From positions 3,038,001 through 3,102,000 of the forward strand of contig NC_091273.1 of NCBI RefSeq assembly GCF_042100115.1: a stretch of 64,000 nt of DNA, written 5' to 3'. This document shows, one piece after another, positions 30,972 through 42,076 of this stretch. Position 1 is the first letter of the stretch. Each line of letters begins with the position of its first letter. This stretch comes from Alternaria dauci. Its lineage: Eukaryota > Ascomycota > Dothideomycetes > Pleosporales > Pleosporaceae. A model generated the notes under the pieces. The model was not told where the DNA came from and did no database searches. It saw nothing but the letters and a program-made list of their open reading frames with translations. A program made the translations under genes and the position numbers.

Positions 30972-32420
30972 ATGTCAGGCTACGAAATATGGCGACGCAC
31001 CTCTCCGCCTCGATACAGTCCCGCCACTCGAACCCGGAATCGCCAGTCCGAACCAGTCTCACCCTCAGTGGCATCAATAAACAGCATCGTAAGCCAAAAC
31101 CTCGTGCGAGACCAACATCCAACATTGAGTTGGTGTTCGTTCCAAGTACCATCTTCCGACGGGCTAATCGTGGATGATACTCGCGAAGGCATTCCTGCAT
31201 ACCCTGTGCCAGACGAGAACGACGGCTTCACTGTCGTACGCAGGTACTTGTACGACGTGCTCACAGGTACTGGGTGGGGTGTTAGTTACAAATACCCTGC
31301 AGCGATAAGAGCGACTGTGGAGAGTTGGTACGGGAATGGAGGCTACTTCAGGACCCTATTTGCAGCAGATGGTGGACTCTCGAATCTTTGCCCCGAGATT
31401 GGCAAGGATGGTGGTGGGAAAGAAGTAGAGTTCCATGGAAAAACTAGAGAGTTGATTGATACTTGCGTAAGACACGAAACCAGAATGCTATTGCACCAGG
31501 AGGCTGATCCGGAAGACGTGTTATCCCAAGCGGACAGGCACGTGGATGGCAATACCTCCAATATAATCGCACAAGAAAAGGCTTGCCTCAAGCAGAACAG
31601 AGGGAAAGGAAAACATCCCACATTTACTCTCGAACCTCTTCATGGCAGCACAACCTCTTGCCAGACCGTTCAGTCAGATGCACGGGACAGCGCGAAGCTC
31701 ATAACATCCTCTAAAACCCTCGTCGTCCCTGAGCTTAAAACGGAAGACTCTTTCAGGATCAAACATGAAAACGCAGCTCAGGTACATATCTCGAAGAGCA
31801 AACAGTCGGAGAAGCAAGAACGACAAGGAGCACGCCCAAGTGTGATGGATGGAGTGAATGCAGGATACAAGCCGGTTGTCAAGCATTCGATGCTCAGTCA
31901 TAGCGATGTATCGACACCGAAACCGAGTCACAAGGATGTATCAACTCCAAAACCGAGTCACAAGGACGTAGCAACACCAGAGCCGACCCGCAAGGACGCA
32001 TCAACACCAACGCCGCCGCCACGACCCTCATACATAGAAGAACGACGATGTGGTCTTAAACACGCACGCTGCAACCCAACTCTATCCACCGAGAACGTCG
32101 CGGGCGTTGCATCACAGATAAACAAAAAGAGAAGCACCAAAGCGGTCAAGCAAATACCACGCATTCCTCTCAGCAACGCCTTCTCTCAGAGCTCGATAAA
32201 GAGCACACGGTACGAGGCCCTGCCATCATCGAAGAAATTGCCCTTGACAGAGGAAACGCTTCTCGTGGATGTAGCTACAAGGGCGGCAAACAAAGCTAAA
32301 CAGCTGGCGCGTAATGTTGATGAGGCGAGGCAGCTGAACCATCATAATCGGACGGGTGAGCGGAAGAAGGGGAATATCTTTTCTAGAGTGTTTGGACGAC
32401 TGAGTGGCAAGAGGAGTTGA
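30972..32420 (+). CDS. Uncharacterised protein with 10-residue tandem repeats
   Basis: Single exon, 482 residues from the ATG in GACATGTCAGGC; the frame is open 21 codons further upstream. No domain is recognised. The N-terminal 170 residues look folded: SWCSFQVPSSDGLIVDD, DENDGFTVVRRYLYDVLTGT, ATVESWYGNGGYFRTLFAAD. The middle is disordered and holds four tandem units of the STPKPSHKDV type. The C-terminal part is basic, with a helical stretch (DVATRAANKAKQLARNVDEA) and the ending NIFSRVFGRLSGKRS, which resembles an amphipathic basic helix. It lies tail-to-tail with the aminopeptidase gene. Function unknown. Confidence 0.68.
   Translation: MSGYEIWRRTSPPRYSPATRTRNRQSEPVSPSVASINSIVSQNLVRDQHPTLSWCSFQVPSSDGLIVDDTREGIPAYPVPDENDGFTVVRRYLYDVLTGTGWGVSYKYPAAIRATVESWYGNGGYFRTLFAADGGLSNLCPEIGKDGGGKEVEFHGKTRELIDTCVRHETRMLLHQEADPEDVLSQADRHVDGNTSNIIAQEKACLKQNRGKGKHPTFTLEPLHGSTTSCQTVQSDARDSAKLITSSKTLVVPELKTEDSFRIKHENAAQVHISKSKQSEKQERQGARPSVMDGVNAGYKPVVKHSMLSHSDVSTPKPSHKDVSTPKPSHKDVATPEPTRKDASTPTPPPRPSYIEERRCGLKHARCNPTLSTENVAGVASQINKKRSTKAVKQIPRIPLSNAFSQSSIKSTRYEALPSSKKLPLTEETLLVDVATRAANKAKQLARNVDEARQLNHHNRTGERKKGNIFSRVFGRLSGKRS
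31911..32000 (+). repeat. 30-bp tandem repeat, about three units, within a coding region
   Basis: Units encode STPKPSHKDV, STPKPSHKDV and ATPEPTRKDA, with a degenerate fourth unit STPTPPPRPS after it. The first two units differ at only a few third positions, indicating recent duplication. Confidence 0.85.
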
Positions 32421-32629
32421 ACTGTGTGGTTCTGAGAAGGGGGACGGAGTAGGTTGTGATCCACTACCACCGTTCGCCATAAATGTAACAAGTACCCATT
32501 CAGAGGCAGTGAGAATACAGTAGTAGTTCCAGAATCCCGGTAACAAGTCATGCAAAGTCTGCACATTAAATTCATGATCACATTTCAAATCTAGCCTTTA
32601 CTAAATCATACACCCTTTTGTTTCAACAT

Positions 32630-34144
32630 CTAGATTTCATGTCCGCAAGTCGAGAGGTGCATCTCTCCCTCCTCAGGCAGCGTCCACCTGGGCTCAACAC
32701 CAATGATACCACGCTCAGTAATCATGCTTGCGTTGACCGGGCTCTTGGGGATAATTTCCTCACCCCTGGTAGCCAAGATCGACAGTACATGCGCAGCGGC
32801 CTTGGCGTTGATGAACAGTGTCTCTGGGTTGGGGTTGTCAATGTTGTCGCAAGCCTGGTGGTAGCAAGGGTCCTGCGCGATACCCGTTCCGGTGTGAAGA
32901 CCGCCAACAGGTTTGCCAATGTTCATGAAGGACTGGTAGTCGCTTCCGCCGGTGAAGCGTGCTGCTGTGACATTGACACCTTCCTTCTCAAAGTGCTCAA
33001 CGAAAAGCTTCTCAATGGCAGCTGATCCGGGCGCACCAGTGAGGTTGAAGGTGCTGCCGTCGCCATCAAAGACACCAAAGTAGCCGCGGGAGACCATGTC
33101 GAAGTTGAGGTATGTGAGGATGTTGTTGGCTTCCGTGGCGTTCAGGTTCTGTGTGTAGTACTTGGATCCAAGCAGACCGTTCTCTTCAGCGCCCCACCAA
33201 GCGAAGCGGACTTTGTTCTTGACGCCGAATCTCCTCAGTGCCTTGGCGATCTCGAGGATCAGCGTGCTGCCTGAGCCGTCGTCATTGATACCAGCGCCAG
33301 CCTGGACACTGTCGAGATGTGCGCCGAGCATGATGACGTTGGTTGGGTCGCCATCTTTGGTTTCAGTGAAGACGTTCTGCGTAATGCGCGTTTCTACGGT
33401 CTGAGTTTGCTGGAAGTACGCCTCAATGGTCTCGCCAGCTCTCAGGCGAGCAACTAGGGGTTCCGCATCGGCGAGGTTAATGTAGCCGGTTGAGACGTAA
33501 TCGGGGTTGGGGTTGGACAATGTACCACCAGTAACATTTGCTGTGTCGCTTGCGTAGATGATTACGGCAGCGGCGCCGGCGGCAGCGGCAGGCTTCATGC
33601 GTCCAGCAAGGGTTGTGCCATCGGGGCATGAGCCTCGCTGCACCAAAACGATCTTGCCTTCAACATCCAAGTTGTCGTAGGCTTCGTTTGTGCAACCTTC
33701 AGGTCCAGAAGCGCCGAGCACAAGCGGCAGCGTCAAGCCTTCTGGAGTGGTGGATGGCGAGTACGAAAGTCCAATGACGCGGTAGGAGCTGTTGCTCACA
33801 CTGAACTCGATAGAGTCGACTCTGTTGAAAAGAGCAGGAAAGTCCTGAACCCACGTCTTGAAATGTGTGTTCTGGGTTTTGGCGAGCATGTAATCAACAG
33901 ATGCAGCGTAACCTGGGAGACCAAAAGCACGGTTGCCTCCATTTGCCTTTGCGATGGAGTCAAAAGCCTTGAGGTTGCTCATCAACCTGGAATCGTTAGT
34001 TCTGTCGAATTCTGCGAACAAGAGTTCTTACTTCTCAGTTTTGATCTCAGCCTGAATGGCTCCAGATGACACCATGGGCCGGGGTCGCACAGCAGCGAAT
34101 GCTTGGGCAGCGCCCGCGAGAACGACAGCACTTGAAACCTTCAT
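32630..34144 (-). CDS. Secreted M28 zinc aminopeptidase with PA domain (aminopeptidase Y / Lap2-like)
   Basis: Two exons (34032-34144, 32630-33986), 489 residues; the 45-nt intron splits a Lys codon and has a CTAAC branch. Residues 1-17 (MKVSSAVVLAGAAQAFA) are a signal peptide. A protease-associated domain occupies the middle (GCTNEAYDNLDVEGKIVLVQ, RGSCPDGTTLAGRMKPAAAA). The M28 catalytic domain follows with all expected ligands: GAHLDSV (His), GINDDGSGS (bridging Asp), WWGAEENGLLGS (catalytic and ligand Glu), LNFDMV (Asp), and CYHQACDN (His) with its disulfide pair. The enzyme should release N-terminal residues from peptides outside the cell or in the vacuole. A TATA-like GTATATGAG lies about 80 bp upstream of the start. 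Confidence 0.94.
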
Positions 34145-34947
34145 CTTGGAGGTTCAACTGAGCAGCTCCAGTACCCGATTGTGACAAAATGTGCAGCAAC
34201 AGCTTGAGGTGGTATGCGAGCTCATATACCCATGTTCCCCGCCACTTGCTGTTCCGGCCTCCTGGGCATATGCATACCATTTGTTGGCGCGACACCGTTC
34301 CTGGCCCACTCTTATCATAGCCTTGCAGATACTGCGTCCGGAAAAGAAGGTCACAAGAGAGTAGATCGTTCTTTGCCAAGTTGCCAAGGGGCGGACATTG
34401 ATACCTTCCCAAAGGGCGATGGGCTGGCTTGGCGTGAAGGCTAATTCCGCCACGGATGTCGTGTTTTGAGCCCGAAAGCGACGAGGACATTCGAGATATT
34501 CAACGTCCTTCTAGAAGACTGGTCGGAAGCGACGTAAGCTTCGCCAGTGAGCATGGTCTGCTCCATGGCTCTTGTCTAGCGGCGGCACTTGGGCTCGTTT
34601 AGGTATGAGTTTGAGAAGTAACTGAATACGAGTCTGGGATCCAAGGTATTGGAAAATGATGCAGGTGTGGTACTTTTGGTTAACCCCATGCGATGGTACC
34701 AGGTCGTGTCTTTGCGACGAGTGCAAGGGAACTGTGACCGTGAGTGTAGCGAAACCAGCATATATAGCTCGCAGAGGTAGCGAGTACCTGAATGTCATAA
34801 TCCGTCCCTGGGCACGTATGGCTCGTCCTTGACAAAATGTGTATGGGAAGCGCACTTGATACGAGCACGGCACCGACGAAGAGGGATTGTGTAAGCATTA
34901 AAGTTGTGAGAAGAAACTGTATATCAACAAGAACAAGGGTTCAGCTT
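34145..34947. other. Intergenic region
   Basis: About 800 bp. It is the aminopeptidase promoter plus the 3' flank of the PQ-loop gene. ORFs present on both strands have no recognisable features. Confidence 0.55.
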
Positions 34948-35926
34948 TTACCTTTCGCCATACAATAACGGCGCTCGCTCGCTGTCTCCAGCAGTATCAC
35001 TCCCATTGGCATCATCGAGTCGCTGGCCTTTCTGAGCCTTCCTGTCTCTCAAGACAAAGGACAGGCCCATGACTAGCAGGAAGCCTTGCAGGATACCTGT
35101 GAAGATGAACAAGCCCCATGCACTCCAGCCTCCAGGCCCTAGCCTCGCATAGAGACTGGCGGCGAAGACGAAGCTCCCCGGTGTTTGTATGCACATCATG
35201 GGAATAGACAAACTGCCCGTTTCCTGCAGCCTCCATGTCATGAAGATTTGGGGGATGTACTGTATGGCAGCGAGGACAGTGGCAAGCAAGCCGAGGAAGT
35301 TGGCCCATGCGCGAACGTGTGAGGGAAGCGCGTATACGAAGACGACGGAGCCGATGAATGCGATGACAAAGAAGGCGAGCGACACACCCAGAACGAGCAC
35401 TGCTTCTTTCCACGTGGGCATGTCGGTATCTTGTTCTTCTTGTGCGTCTGGCGAGGAGCCTCGGGGGAAGAAGATGAGGAAGAGTAGCATACTACTGGTT
35501 GTTAGCATCTGTAGTGCGCGCGAGGGTTGACTGGGGCCTACATGAAGAAGAAACAACTCCACTGCACACCGATTTGTACTATGCCCAGCATAGCCGCTGC
35601 ACATGGGAAGCTGCCAATTTCCCTGCAGCATCCCATGTCCCTTGTGCTCTCCGGCAGCGTCAAGATGTTTGCGATGCTGGCCGTGCCGGACACAGTGCCC
35701 AGCAGGACAAACATGGGGCTGAGGCCACGCGACGAGCGCCTGGCTATGATCTTATAGTGTTGGGGAAGGTACGACACGAGGATCCCGACGACTATGAAGC
35801 TATGTGACCGGGGCGATTAGTTGTGTTTACTATGCGGCGCCCCAGGTGAGCTTACACGGATACGCCGAAGTTGACCAAGTCGGGATACGCGAGTTCGGTA
35901 CATCTCGGGTCGTTGGGATGCATCAT
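34948..35926 (-). CDS. PQ-loop repeat membrane protein
   Basis: Three exons (35856-35926, 35542-35799, 34948-35494), 291 residues. Two PQ-loop repeats are visible: VSVFIVVGILVSYLPQHYKI near residues 22-41, and LATVLAAIQYIPQIFMTWRL in the second half, each with the diagnostic Pro-Gln pair. Seven hydrophobic spans are likely, giving the 3+1+3 topology of the cystinosin/SWEET superfamily. Such fungal proteins are vacuolar or lysosomal amino-acid transporters or trafficking factors; the substrate cannot be read from sequence. The C-terminal tail is polar and ends SERAPLLYGER, containing an acidic-dileucine-like motif (ERAPLL) typical of vacuolar sorting. The third exon has two acceptors three bases apart (CAG TAG). 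It is head-to-head with PEX12. Confidence 0.86.
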
Positions 35927-36212
35927 GGCAGGACTGAATGTGTGTATGTGATAGAGAGGGAGGGCTGTTGCTACATTGGCTCTGGTTGGAAGCCAGAAGT
36001 GACGGTCGCTGTCCGGGGAAGCATGTGACGTAGCAAGGAGCTCTCGCACGCGTCGAGGAAACGCGGAGGAGGCGGCTGACTTAGCCCCGAGCGCTGTTGC
36101 TCCTGCCTCGGCTGCTGCGCGTACCTGCCGCACCGCAACCGTCGCCGACAGAGGCCACAACAACCATCAACCCCATGATCCCCGGATTCCCCAGTCGCTA
36201 CTATAGGCCGAC
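35927..36212. promoter_or_regulatory. Divergent promoter between the PQ-loop gene and PEX12
   Basis: 286 bp separate the two start codons. No TATA box is evident. GC-rich, with no repeated motif I can single out. Confidence 0.5.
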
Positions 36213-37613
36213 ATGGAGTTCCTTCCAGCGCTCCAGCACGGCATAGACGACCTCAAGCCCTCGCTCTTCGAACTCCTTTCCGAGCAGCAACTCGCATCGC
36301 TCCTGCCCCCGTCGCTGCGCTACCTCCTCGCCATCACCACACCCCGATACCCGCGATACCTGCTGCCCATACTCAATTCCTTCGATGAGGTCTACGCGCT
36401 GCTGATGCTGCTCGTGGAGCGCCACTTCCTGCGCACATACGGCGGCTCCTTCACCGAGAACTTCTACGGCTTGAAGCGCGCTCGGGTGCTCAAAGTGCGA
36501 GGAGGCGAGATACCGCGCGCACAGCTAGGGGCCTCGGACAGTGTGCGCGAGGCTGTCAAGCTGGGCAATGGCGATATCTGGAAGAACCTGGCCGTGCTCG
36601 TTGGCCTGCCGTGGCTGAAGAGGAAGTTCGACGAGGGCTACGATGTTCACGCTGCGCATGCGAACCTCCTGGGCCCTGGCTACAACCGGGACAGAGAAGG
36701 ACTACGGGCCGGAGCGAGTGTCAAGGAGCGCCTGATGCACTACTACAAGTGGTTTCTCCGCAACATATACCCCAGCGTGAACGCCGCCTACTACTTCTCC
36801 TTGCTGGCATTCAACATGGCATACCTCTTCGACGGCACAAAGTACCACTCACCATTCATGTGGCTGATCGGCTCACGGATACGGAGACTGGGCGAGGCGG
36901 ATCACAAGGCAATTGAGATTGCAACCGCACCAAGGAAGGTTGGGCCTGCGCGGCCCGGAGAGGGCGGATCCATCTTCTCACCAAGAAACATTGCGAGGAG
37001 CATAGAACCGCGGTTGCTGAGCTCGCTAAAGATACTCCTCCCGACCAGTATCTTTGCGCTCAAGTTTCTAGAGTGGTGGCATGCTTCAGACTTTGCCCGA
37101 CAGCTGTCGCGGAAAGCCGCTGAGAACATCGACCTCCCACCACCGATACTACCCTCCCTACCGCCCTCTGCAAAGCAACAGTCGTCGAAACAGGCAGAGC
37201 ATTCCGAAAAGGCGCGTCCATCATCGTCCATGTCGGACAAGCCTCAACGCATCGATCCTCCGATATCCTCAACCACCCTCCTCCCCATCCTCACCGTACC
37301 TACACCGCCCTCATCAACGCTGTGCCCCATCTGCGTTACACCCATCGTAACTCCTACGGCCTCACCCACGGGATTCGTTTACTGCTATACTTGCATACAC
37401 CGATGGGTTGGAGGTGAGCATGACCGCCAGCTCGCCTTCATGGAGGGTGCTGCAGGATTCCGAACGGGAGACAACGGGGAAGCAGAAGACGAGGGCTGGG
37501 GTAGGGAAGAAGGGAGCCGTGAAGGAAGATGGGAGAGCGGTAAAGGACGTGACGCTGTCACTGGAAGAAGGATCCTGGGCGGCACCGAAGGTTTGAGGAG
37601 AGTGGTTGTCTAA
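36213..37613 (+). CDS. PEX12: Peroxisome assembly protein PEX12
   Basis: Single exon, 466 residues. The N-terminal Pex2/Pex12 domain is recognisable from MEFLPALQHGIDDLKPSLFE through FDEVYALLMLLVERHFLRTY, GGSFTENFYGLKR, VGLPWLKRKFDEGYDVHAA and IYPSVNAAYYFSLLAFNMAY. A disordered Pro/Ser linker follows. The C-terminal RING-like domain reads CPICVTPIVTPTASPTGFVY followed by CYTCIHRWV; as usual in PEX12 it has only part of the zinc ligands. PEX12 sits in the peroxisomal membrane with PEX2 and PEX10 as the ubiquitin ligase that recycles the import receptor PEX5. The tail after the RING is Gly/Glu/Arg-rich and longer than in yeast. Confidence 0.93.
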   Translation: MEFLPALQHGIDDLKPSLFELLSEQQLASLLPPSLRYLLAITTPRYPRYLLPILNSFDEVYALLMLLVERHFLRTYGGSFTENFYGLKRARVLKVRGGEIPRAQLGASDSVREAVKLGNGDIWKNLAVLVGLPWLKRKFDEGYDVHAAHANLLGPGYNRDREGLRAGASVKERLMHYYKWFLRNIYPSVNAAYYFSLLAFNMAYLFDGTKYHSPFMWLIGSRIRRLGEADHKAIEIATAPRKVGPARPGEGGSIFSPRNIARSIEPRLLSSLKILLPTSIFALKFLEWWHASDFARQLSRKAAENIDLPPPILPSLPPSAKQQSSKQAEHSEKARPSSSMSDKPQRIDPPISSTTLLPILTVPTPPSSTLCPICVTPIVTPTASPTGFVYCYTCIHRWVGGEHDRQLAFMEGAAGFRTGDNGEAEDEGWGREEGSREGRWESGKGRDAVTGRRILGGTEGLRRVVV

Positions 37614-38317
37614 AGTTCTTTCTGCACCATGACCATACCCTTTTAGCGAATGATTTCCAACATAGCAATGACACAATGTTTCAGCATCTCCAGACCCTCC
37701 TCTGGCGTCGATCAACTCTGGTGTTAGGATTAAGACTGCACCTGATCGAGTCGGGGGCTGGCAGTTGGAAATGACGATGATTTTTTTGCGCTTCCGTGTG
37801 TCTGCGTCTACAAAAGACTCTCTATTTTTGGTACTTGAGGTTGGTCCTCGAATGCTGAGGTATTCTGTGACACGTTCGGAGTTGGACGTCGGCCTCGTAC
37901 AACCCTTGCACCCAGTCGCAACCTCATCTCAGCGCTGGATGACAAAATCAGCCTCAGCCGATGATGTCCTCACCAACGCCAACCGGCCCCGATCCCGCAC
38001 CACCACCAAAAGATCGTAATCGCGCAGCTTTGAGTCACGACGTGCGCCTTATGCTGCACTTGTCATATGTCAACCTATCTCGGTAGGGCGAAAGGGCGGA
38101 AGCTAATGTGCAAGTCGCTATTTTCGCTTGGAGCTGCCGCATCAGACCATGGCGAAATCTGCCGGCCAATGCGATAGCCACAGAGGAATGCTCATATCAG
38201 TCGTTCCCCACTCTTTGACTTTTTGGTAGTCCTGCCTTTTACACTTCTTCCTCTTCTTTCAACCATTCTCCATATGCCATTGCGTGGCATATCGGCTCAA
38301 GCTCGAATTTGACCGCC
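37614..38317. other. Intergenic region
   Basis: About 700 bp. No supportable ORF. The last 100 bp are the pyrimidine-rich leader of the MATE gene. Confidence 0.55.
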
Positions 38318-40343
38318 ATGGCTCCACCAGCGTTACCAGCAGAACAGTCGGTCAATGACTTTGCCAACGATGTCGCATCACAGATGGAGGGCTTTGCCCA
38401 GTCGCAGGACATAGCAGAAGAAGCCATTGCACGGGACCGGGAAGAAGACAACTCGGCGTCTGAAGAAGACGACGATTCTTCCTCGGGTTCGGACACAGTC
38501 AGACAATATTCCATGATAAACTCTTATCGCCGGCCTTCCTACGTGAATCCAGGGTCACGCGGCACAGCTATCATATCCACCAGCGTACCCGAAAGGAGTC
38601 ACCTACCGACGTCATGGAAAAAACACAGTCATTTGTCGAAGAAAGAGAGGGAAATTATGCGAGACGAGGAGCGCAGTCTGCTCCGCGACAACAATTTGAT
38701 TCCGCCCAAGCATCCAAGAGCCGGAAGCGAAGGACCCTTTGATCGAGTACGAGCTAGAATGTCGATTTCAGGGTTACGAAAGGTCAAAAGCACTCCGGAC
38801 GAGGAGAGCGCAGTGGAGTCACCTTCTGAGCGCACAGCGCTACTCGGGGTGTCCGAAGGCGATCCAAGCCAACCATATGGAGGCCTCGACTCACCGAAAA
38901 CGATCCACAAGAAATGGAATGAAGCAGTTGCGGCGGGAAAGATCAACACAAGCTGGCAGCGAGAAGCAAAGGTTCTAACGAAGAGCTCCGCACCGCTCAT
39001 TTTGACCTTCTTGCTACAATACAGCTTGCCAGTAGCAAGTATCTTCACAGTTGGGCATATTGGCAAAACTGAACTCGGAGCCGTGAGTCTGGCCAGTATG
39101 ACTGCGTCGATAACGGGCTATGCAGTATACCAGGGTCTGGCTACTTCACTCGACACGTTATGTGCGCAGGCATACGGCTCCGGGCGTCCCCACCTTGTCG
39201 GTCTGCAACTGCAACGCATGTTGTACTTTTTACTTTTAATAACCATACCGATATCACTCATATGGGCTTTTGGCACGCAGATGCTCTCGCTCATCGTTTC
39301 AGAAAAGGAGACTGCACGCTTAGCTGGACTGTACCTGAAGGTTCTTATCGCTGGAGCACCTGGTTATGCGGCATTTGAAAGTGGGAAGCGCTACGTACAA
39401 GCGCAAGGTATATTCAGCGCGACCATGTATATTCTGCTCATCTGTGCTCCACTCAACGCGTTCTTGAACTGGTTCATGGTCTGGCATCTTGGCTGGGGGT
39501 TCATCGGAGCACCTATCGCCGTCTCGATCACGGAGAACGTCCTTCCTCTGCTGCTTTTCCTCTACGTCAGATTCATCGACGGCTACCAATGCTGGGGTGG
39601 TTTCGACCGAAGAGCGCTAAGAAACTGGATGCCCATGGTGAAGCTTGCGCTTCCTGGCCTGGTCATGGTGCTTGCCGAGTTTCTGGCTTTTGAAATCCTG
39701 ACACTGAGCTCCTCATGGCTTGGCCCAACTGAACTTGCAGCGCAGTCTGTACTCGGATCCATCACTGGTATCACGTTCCAGATACCTTTCCCAATGAGTG
39801 TAGCAGCCTCTACACGTATCGCCAACCTTATTGGAGCCACACTAGCGGTTCCAGCGAAAACAGCAGCCAAGGTCGCCGTCTGCGCCTCGGTCCTCGTCGG
39901 CATCTTCAACCTCCTACTCCTTTCACTTCTTCGTGAGGCCATACCCCGCCTCTTCACACCCGATGAAGAAGTCATTGAAATGGTGGCAAAGCTTCTCCCA
40001 TTGTGCGCTACTTTCCAGGTCTTTGATGCTCTAGCAGCCAACTGTAACGGCATCCTGCGTGGTTTGGGTAGGCAGGAGATTGGCGGATATGTTGGACTAT
40101 TTGCCTACTATGTTGTCGGCATTCCGATCAGCTTCGGTACTGGATTTGGGTCGCCACACTGGGGCCTGTATGGACTCTGGAGTGTGAGTTTTGCTAGTCA
40201 TACCAGAACTGAACTATGCTAACGTATATCAGGGACCTGCGATTGCACTTGGTATCGTGGCTGCCATTGAAGGCGTTTTCATATGGCGGACCAGCTGGGA
40301 AAAAGCAGTAGAGGACGCCAAGGTGCGGAATGCTGCAAACTAA
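38318..40343 (+). CDS. MATE-family multidrug/toxin extrusion transporter
   Basis: Two exons (38318-40183, 40233-40343), 658 residues; the 49-nt intron falls in the last transmembrane region. About 220 polar N-terminal residues are followed by a MATE core of about 12 spans: APLILTFLLQYSLPVASIFT (TM1), the loop GHIGKTELGAVSLASMTASI, GLATSLDTLCAQAYGSGRPH (the family signature), then AGAPGYAAFESGKRYVQAQG and NWFMVWHLGWGFIGAPIA. The second half repeats the pattern from LPGLVMVLAEFLAFEILTLS through PFPMSVAASTRIANLIGA to ANCNGILRGLGRQEIGGYV. It should export cationic or aromatic compounds in exchange for protons at the plasma or vacuolar membrane. The N-terminal extension, Ser/Asp/Glu-rich with a DEERSLLRDN dileucine-like motif, is typical of fungal members. 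Confidence 0.92.
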
Positions 40344-40821
40344 TCATGGTTACTACGGATGATACTCGCATTGCTGCATACTACTCGATGCCACATCTAG
40401 ACGAACTCTGGATCACCACAATGCAGGGACATGATCTGAATACTTGTATAGTCTTGCGTTACGTACTTTCAAGTAATACATTAATTTAGATGATATGGTA
40501 ATAAGCTTCAGAGAAGTTTCATACCTAATACGAATGAGTAGCCGAGTTACACTTGGTCGCTACAACAGCTTTTGTTTCCGGTAACGAATGCTTTGCCTCG
40601 TAAAGTACGCCTAAGAGACCTAATTCTCCTGTTGTATTCACGTGTACCTATATTGCCGGAGCCAGTTAAAGTCCCGAAACTACTCAACGAAGAAGACTGG
40701 AACAAGCAAAGCGCTACGATGGGTAAGCTAACGTTGATCCAAGGCTAAGCATGCGGGGTCGGTCCACAACCCGTTCCCCGAAGCTTCAAGTCTCCATCTC
40801 ACAAATCGTCGCCTAGATCCA
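40344..40821. other. Intergenic region
   Basis: About 480 bp, AT-rich. It carries the MATE 3' flank and the promoter of the next gene. No gene seen. Confidence 0.6.
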
Positions 40822-41916
40822 ATGTCCTGTCCCGCTCGTCTGTACCCTTTGCGCAAACCCCCAAACCACCGTGTGCCTATTCCTAGATGGAAACTCCGCC
40901 TGCCAGACCATGTCCAACATGTTTTTATATCCTATGTTGGAGTTGAGCAACACGAGGATAGTGATATAGCTACTCGAGCGAGAGAAGAAGCCGTTTCCGC
41001 TATTCAACACTGGCTTGAGCAGAGTGGCGAACCCGAAGCAGTGGAGTGCTTCACTACGATAGACAACTACAGTCGGGCTGGGGCTACTGTATGGGTCTAC
41101 TATTGGAGCGACCAAGGACGACGAGACCGTGTGATTGGATCCTTGGACCTCAAGGACATATATCAAAACATCTCCACAGCCGGTCGTCCCCTAATCGGCT
41201 TATGGCACGAAGGCTTCACAACACCAGTATCACGCCTGGAGACCAACTACTCCGGCCTCGACTATCTCCCTGGTCTAGCAAGGCTACCAGAAGCTAGCAC
41301 CGAAGAACACAATCTCTCCACGTACTGGGGCGCAGCTCGCGATCGCATACCAGACTCAGCACACGACCTTTTCCCTCGCGCTGCTGAAATGCCGCGTCCG
41401 GATCCGATACCAAATGGTGTCGGCCAATCCCTACGGGGAACCAATCATGCGAACATGACCCACATCCGTTCCGGGCAGTACTGGGAGAACTGCGGTAAAG
41501 AAGAAGCAGATTCGTATGAACAGAAGCTGGAACCGACTCTGAAGCGAGGCCTTGAATACTTGCACGAGAATTCAGCAGAGACGGGGGCGTTGAGTATCCA
41601 ATATCTTCAGAACGAGGATGTGAGTTCCAACGGTGGTAGCAGCAGCAGCAACAGAGAGCCGCGCAAAGAATCGTGTGGCGCGGGCTTCTTCGCCAATTTA
41701 GAAGATCTCGAGCGCTGGGCTAAGAGCCATGCGTCGCATGTGAAAATCTATGGCGGCGCACTTGCACATTACAAAGCGTTCGGTGACAAGAGAAAGTTTC
41801 GTACATGGCACGAGGTGTGTGTGATCAGAGAGGGGGACGCGATATTTGAATATGTGAATTGCTTGCCCGATACGGGTGTTATCGCATCCGTTCCTCTTAC
41901 AAGCGTAAACATATAG
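40822..41916 (+). CDS. Aldoxime dehydratase (phenylacetaldoxime dehydratase family, haem protein)
   Basis: Single exon, 364 residues. The start MSCPARLYPLRKPPNHRVPI leads directly into the family's basic N-terminal segment. Family features are visible: AVECFTTIDNYSRAGATVWV, RPLIGLWHEGFTTPVSRLET, then HIRSGQYWENCGKEEADSYE, and the C-terminal haem pocket ASHVKIYGGALAHYKAFGDK followed by FRTWHEVCVIREGDAIFEYV and NCLPDTGV. In characterised bacterial Oxd enzymes one His near the C-terminus ligates haem and a second acts on the substrate; His306 and His330 here are candidates. The reaction is dehydration of an aldoxime to a nitrile (EC 4.99.1.5). No nitrilase or nitrile hydratase gene lies nearby. 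A Ser/Asn-rich insertion occurs around residue 275. The 3' end faces the XPB gene. Confidence 0.9.
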   Translation: MSCPARLYPLRKPPNHRVPIPRWKLRLPDHVQHVFISYVGVEQHEDSDIATRAREEAVSAIQHWLEQSGEPEAVECFTTIDNYSRAGATVWVYYWSDQGRRDRVIGSLDLKDIYQNISTAGRPLIGLWHEGFTTPVSRLETNYSGLDYLPGLARLPEASTEEHNLSTYWGAARDRIPDSAHDLFPRAAEMPRPDPIPNGVGQSLRGTNHANMTHIRSGQYWENCGKEEADSYEQKLEPTLKRGLEYLHENSAETGALSIQYLQNEDVSSNGGSSSSNREPRKESCGAGFFANLEDLERWAKSHASHVKIYGGALAHYKAFGDKRKFRTWHEVCVIREGDAIFEYVNCLPDTGVIASVPLTSVNI

Positions 41917-42076
41917 ATTCGGACACATTTTTCAAAATGAAAAACTCAACCCCCTGTCACGCAAATCGTGCACTCTGGTGTTTGACCATAAGCAAAGCCC
42001 AACCTTTTCATCCCGAGATTGTAACGCCATAAGAATGCAAATCGTGATCAACACGCAAATTGGTATCGTAAGCATC

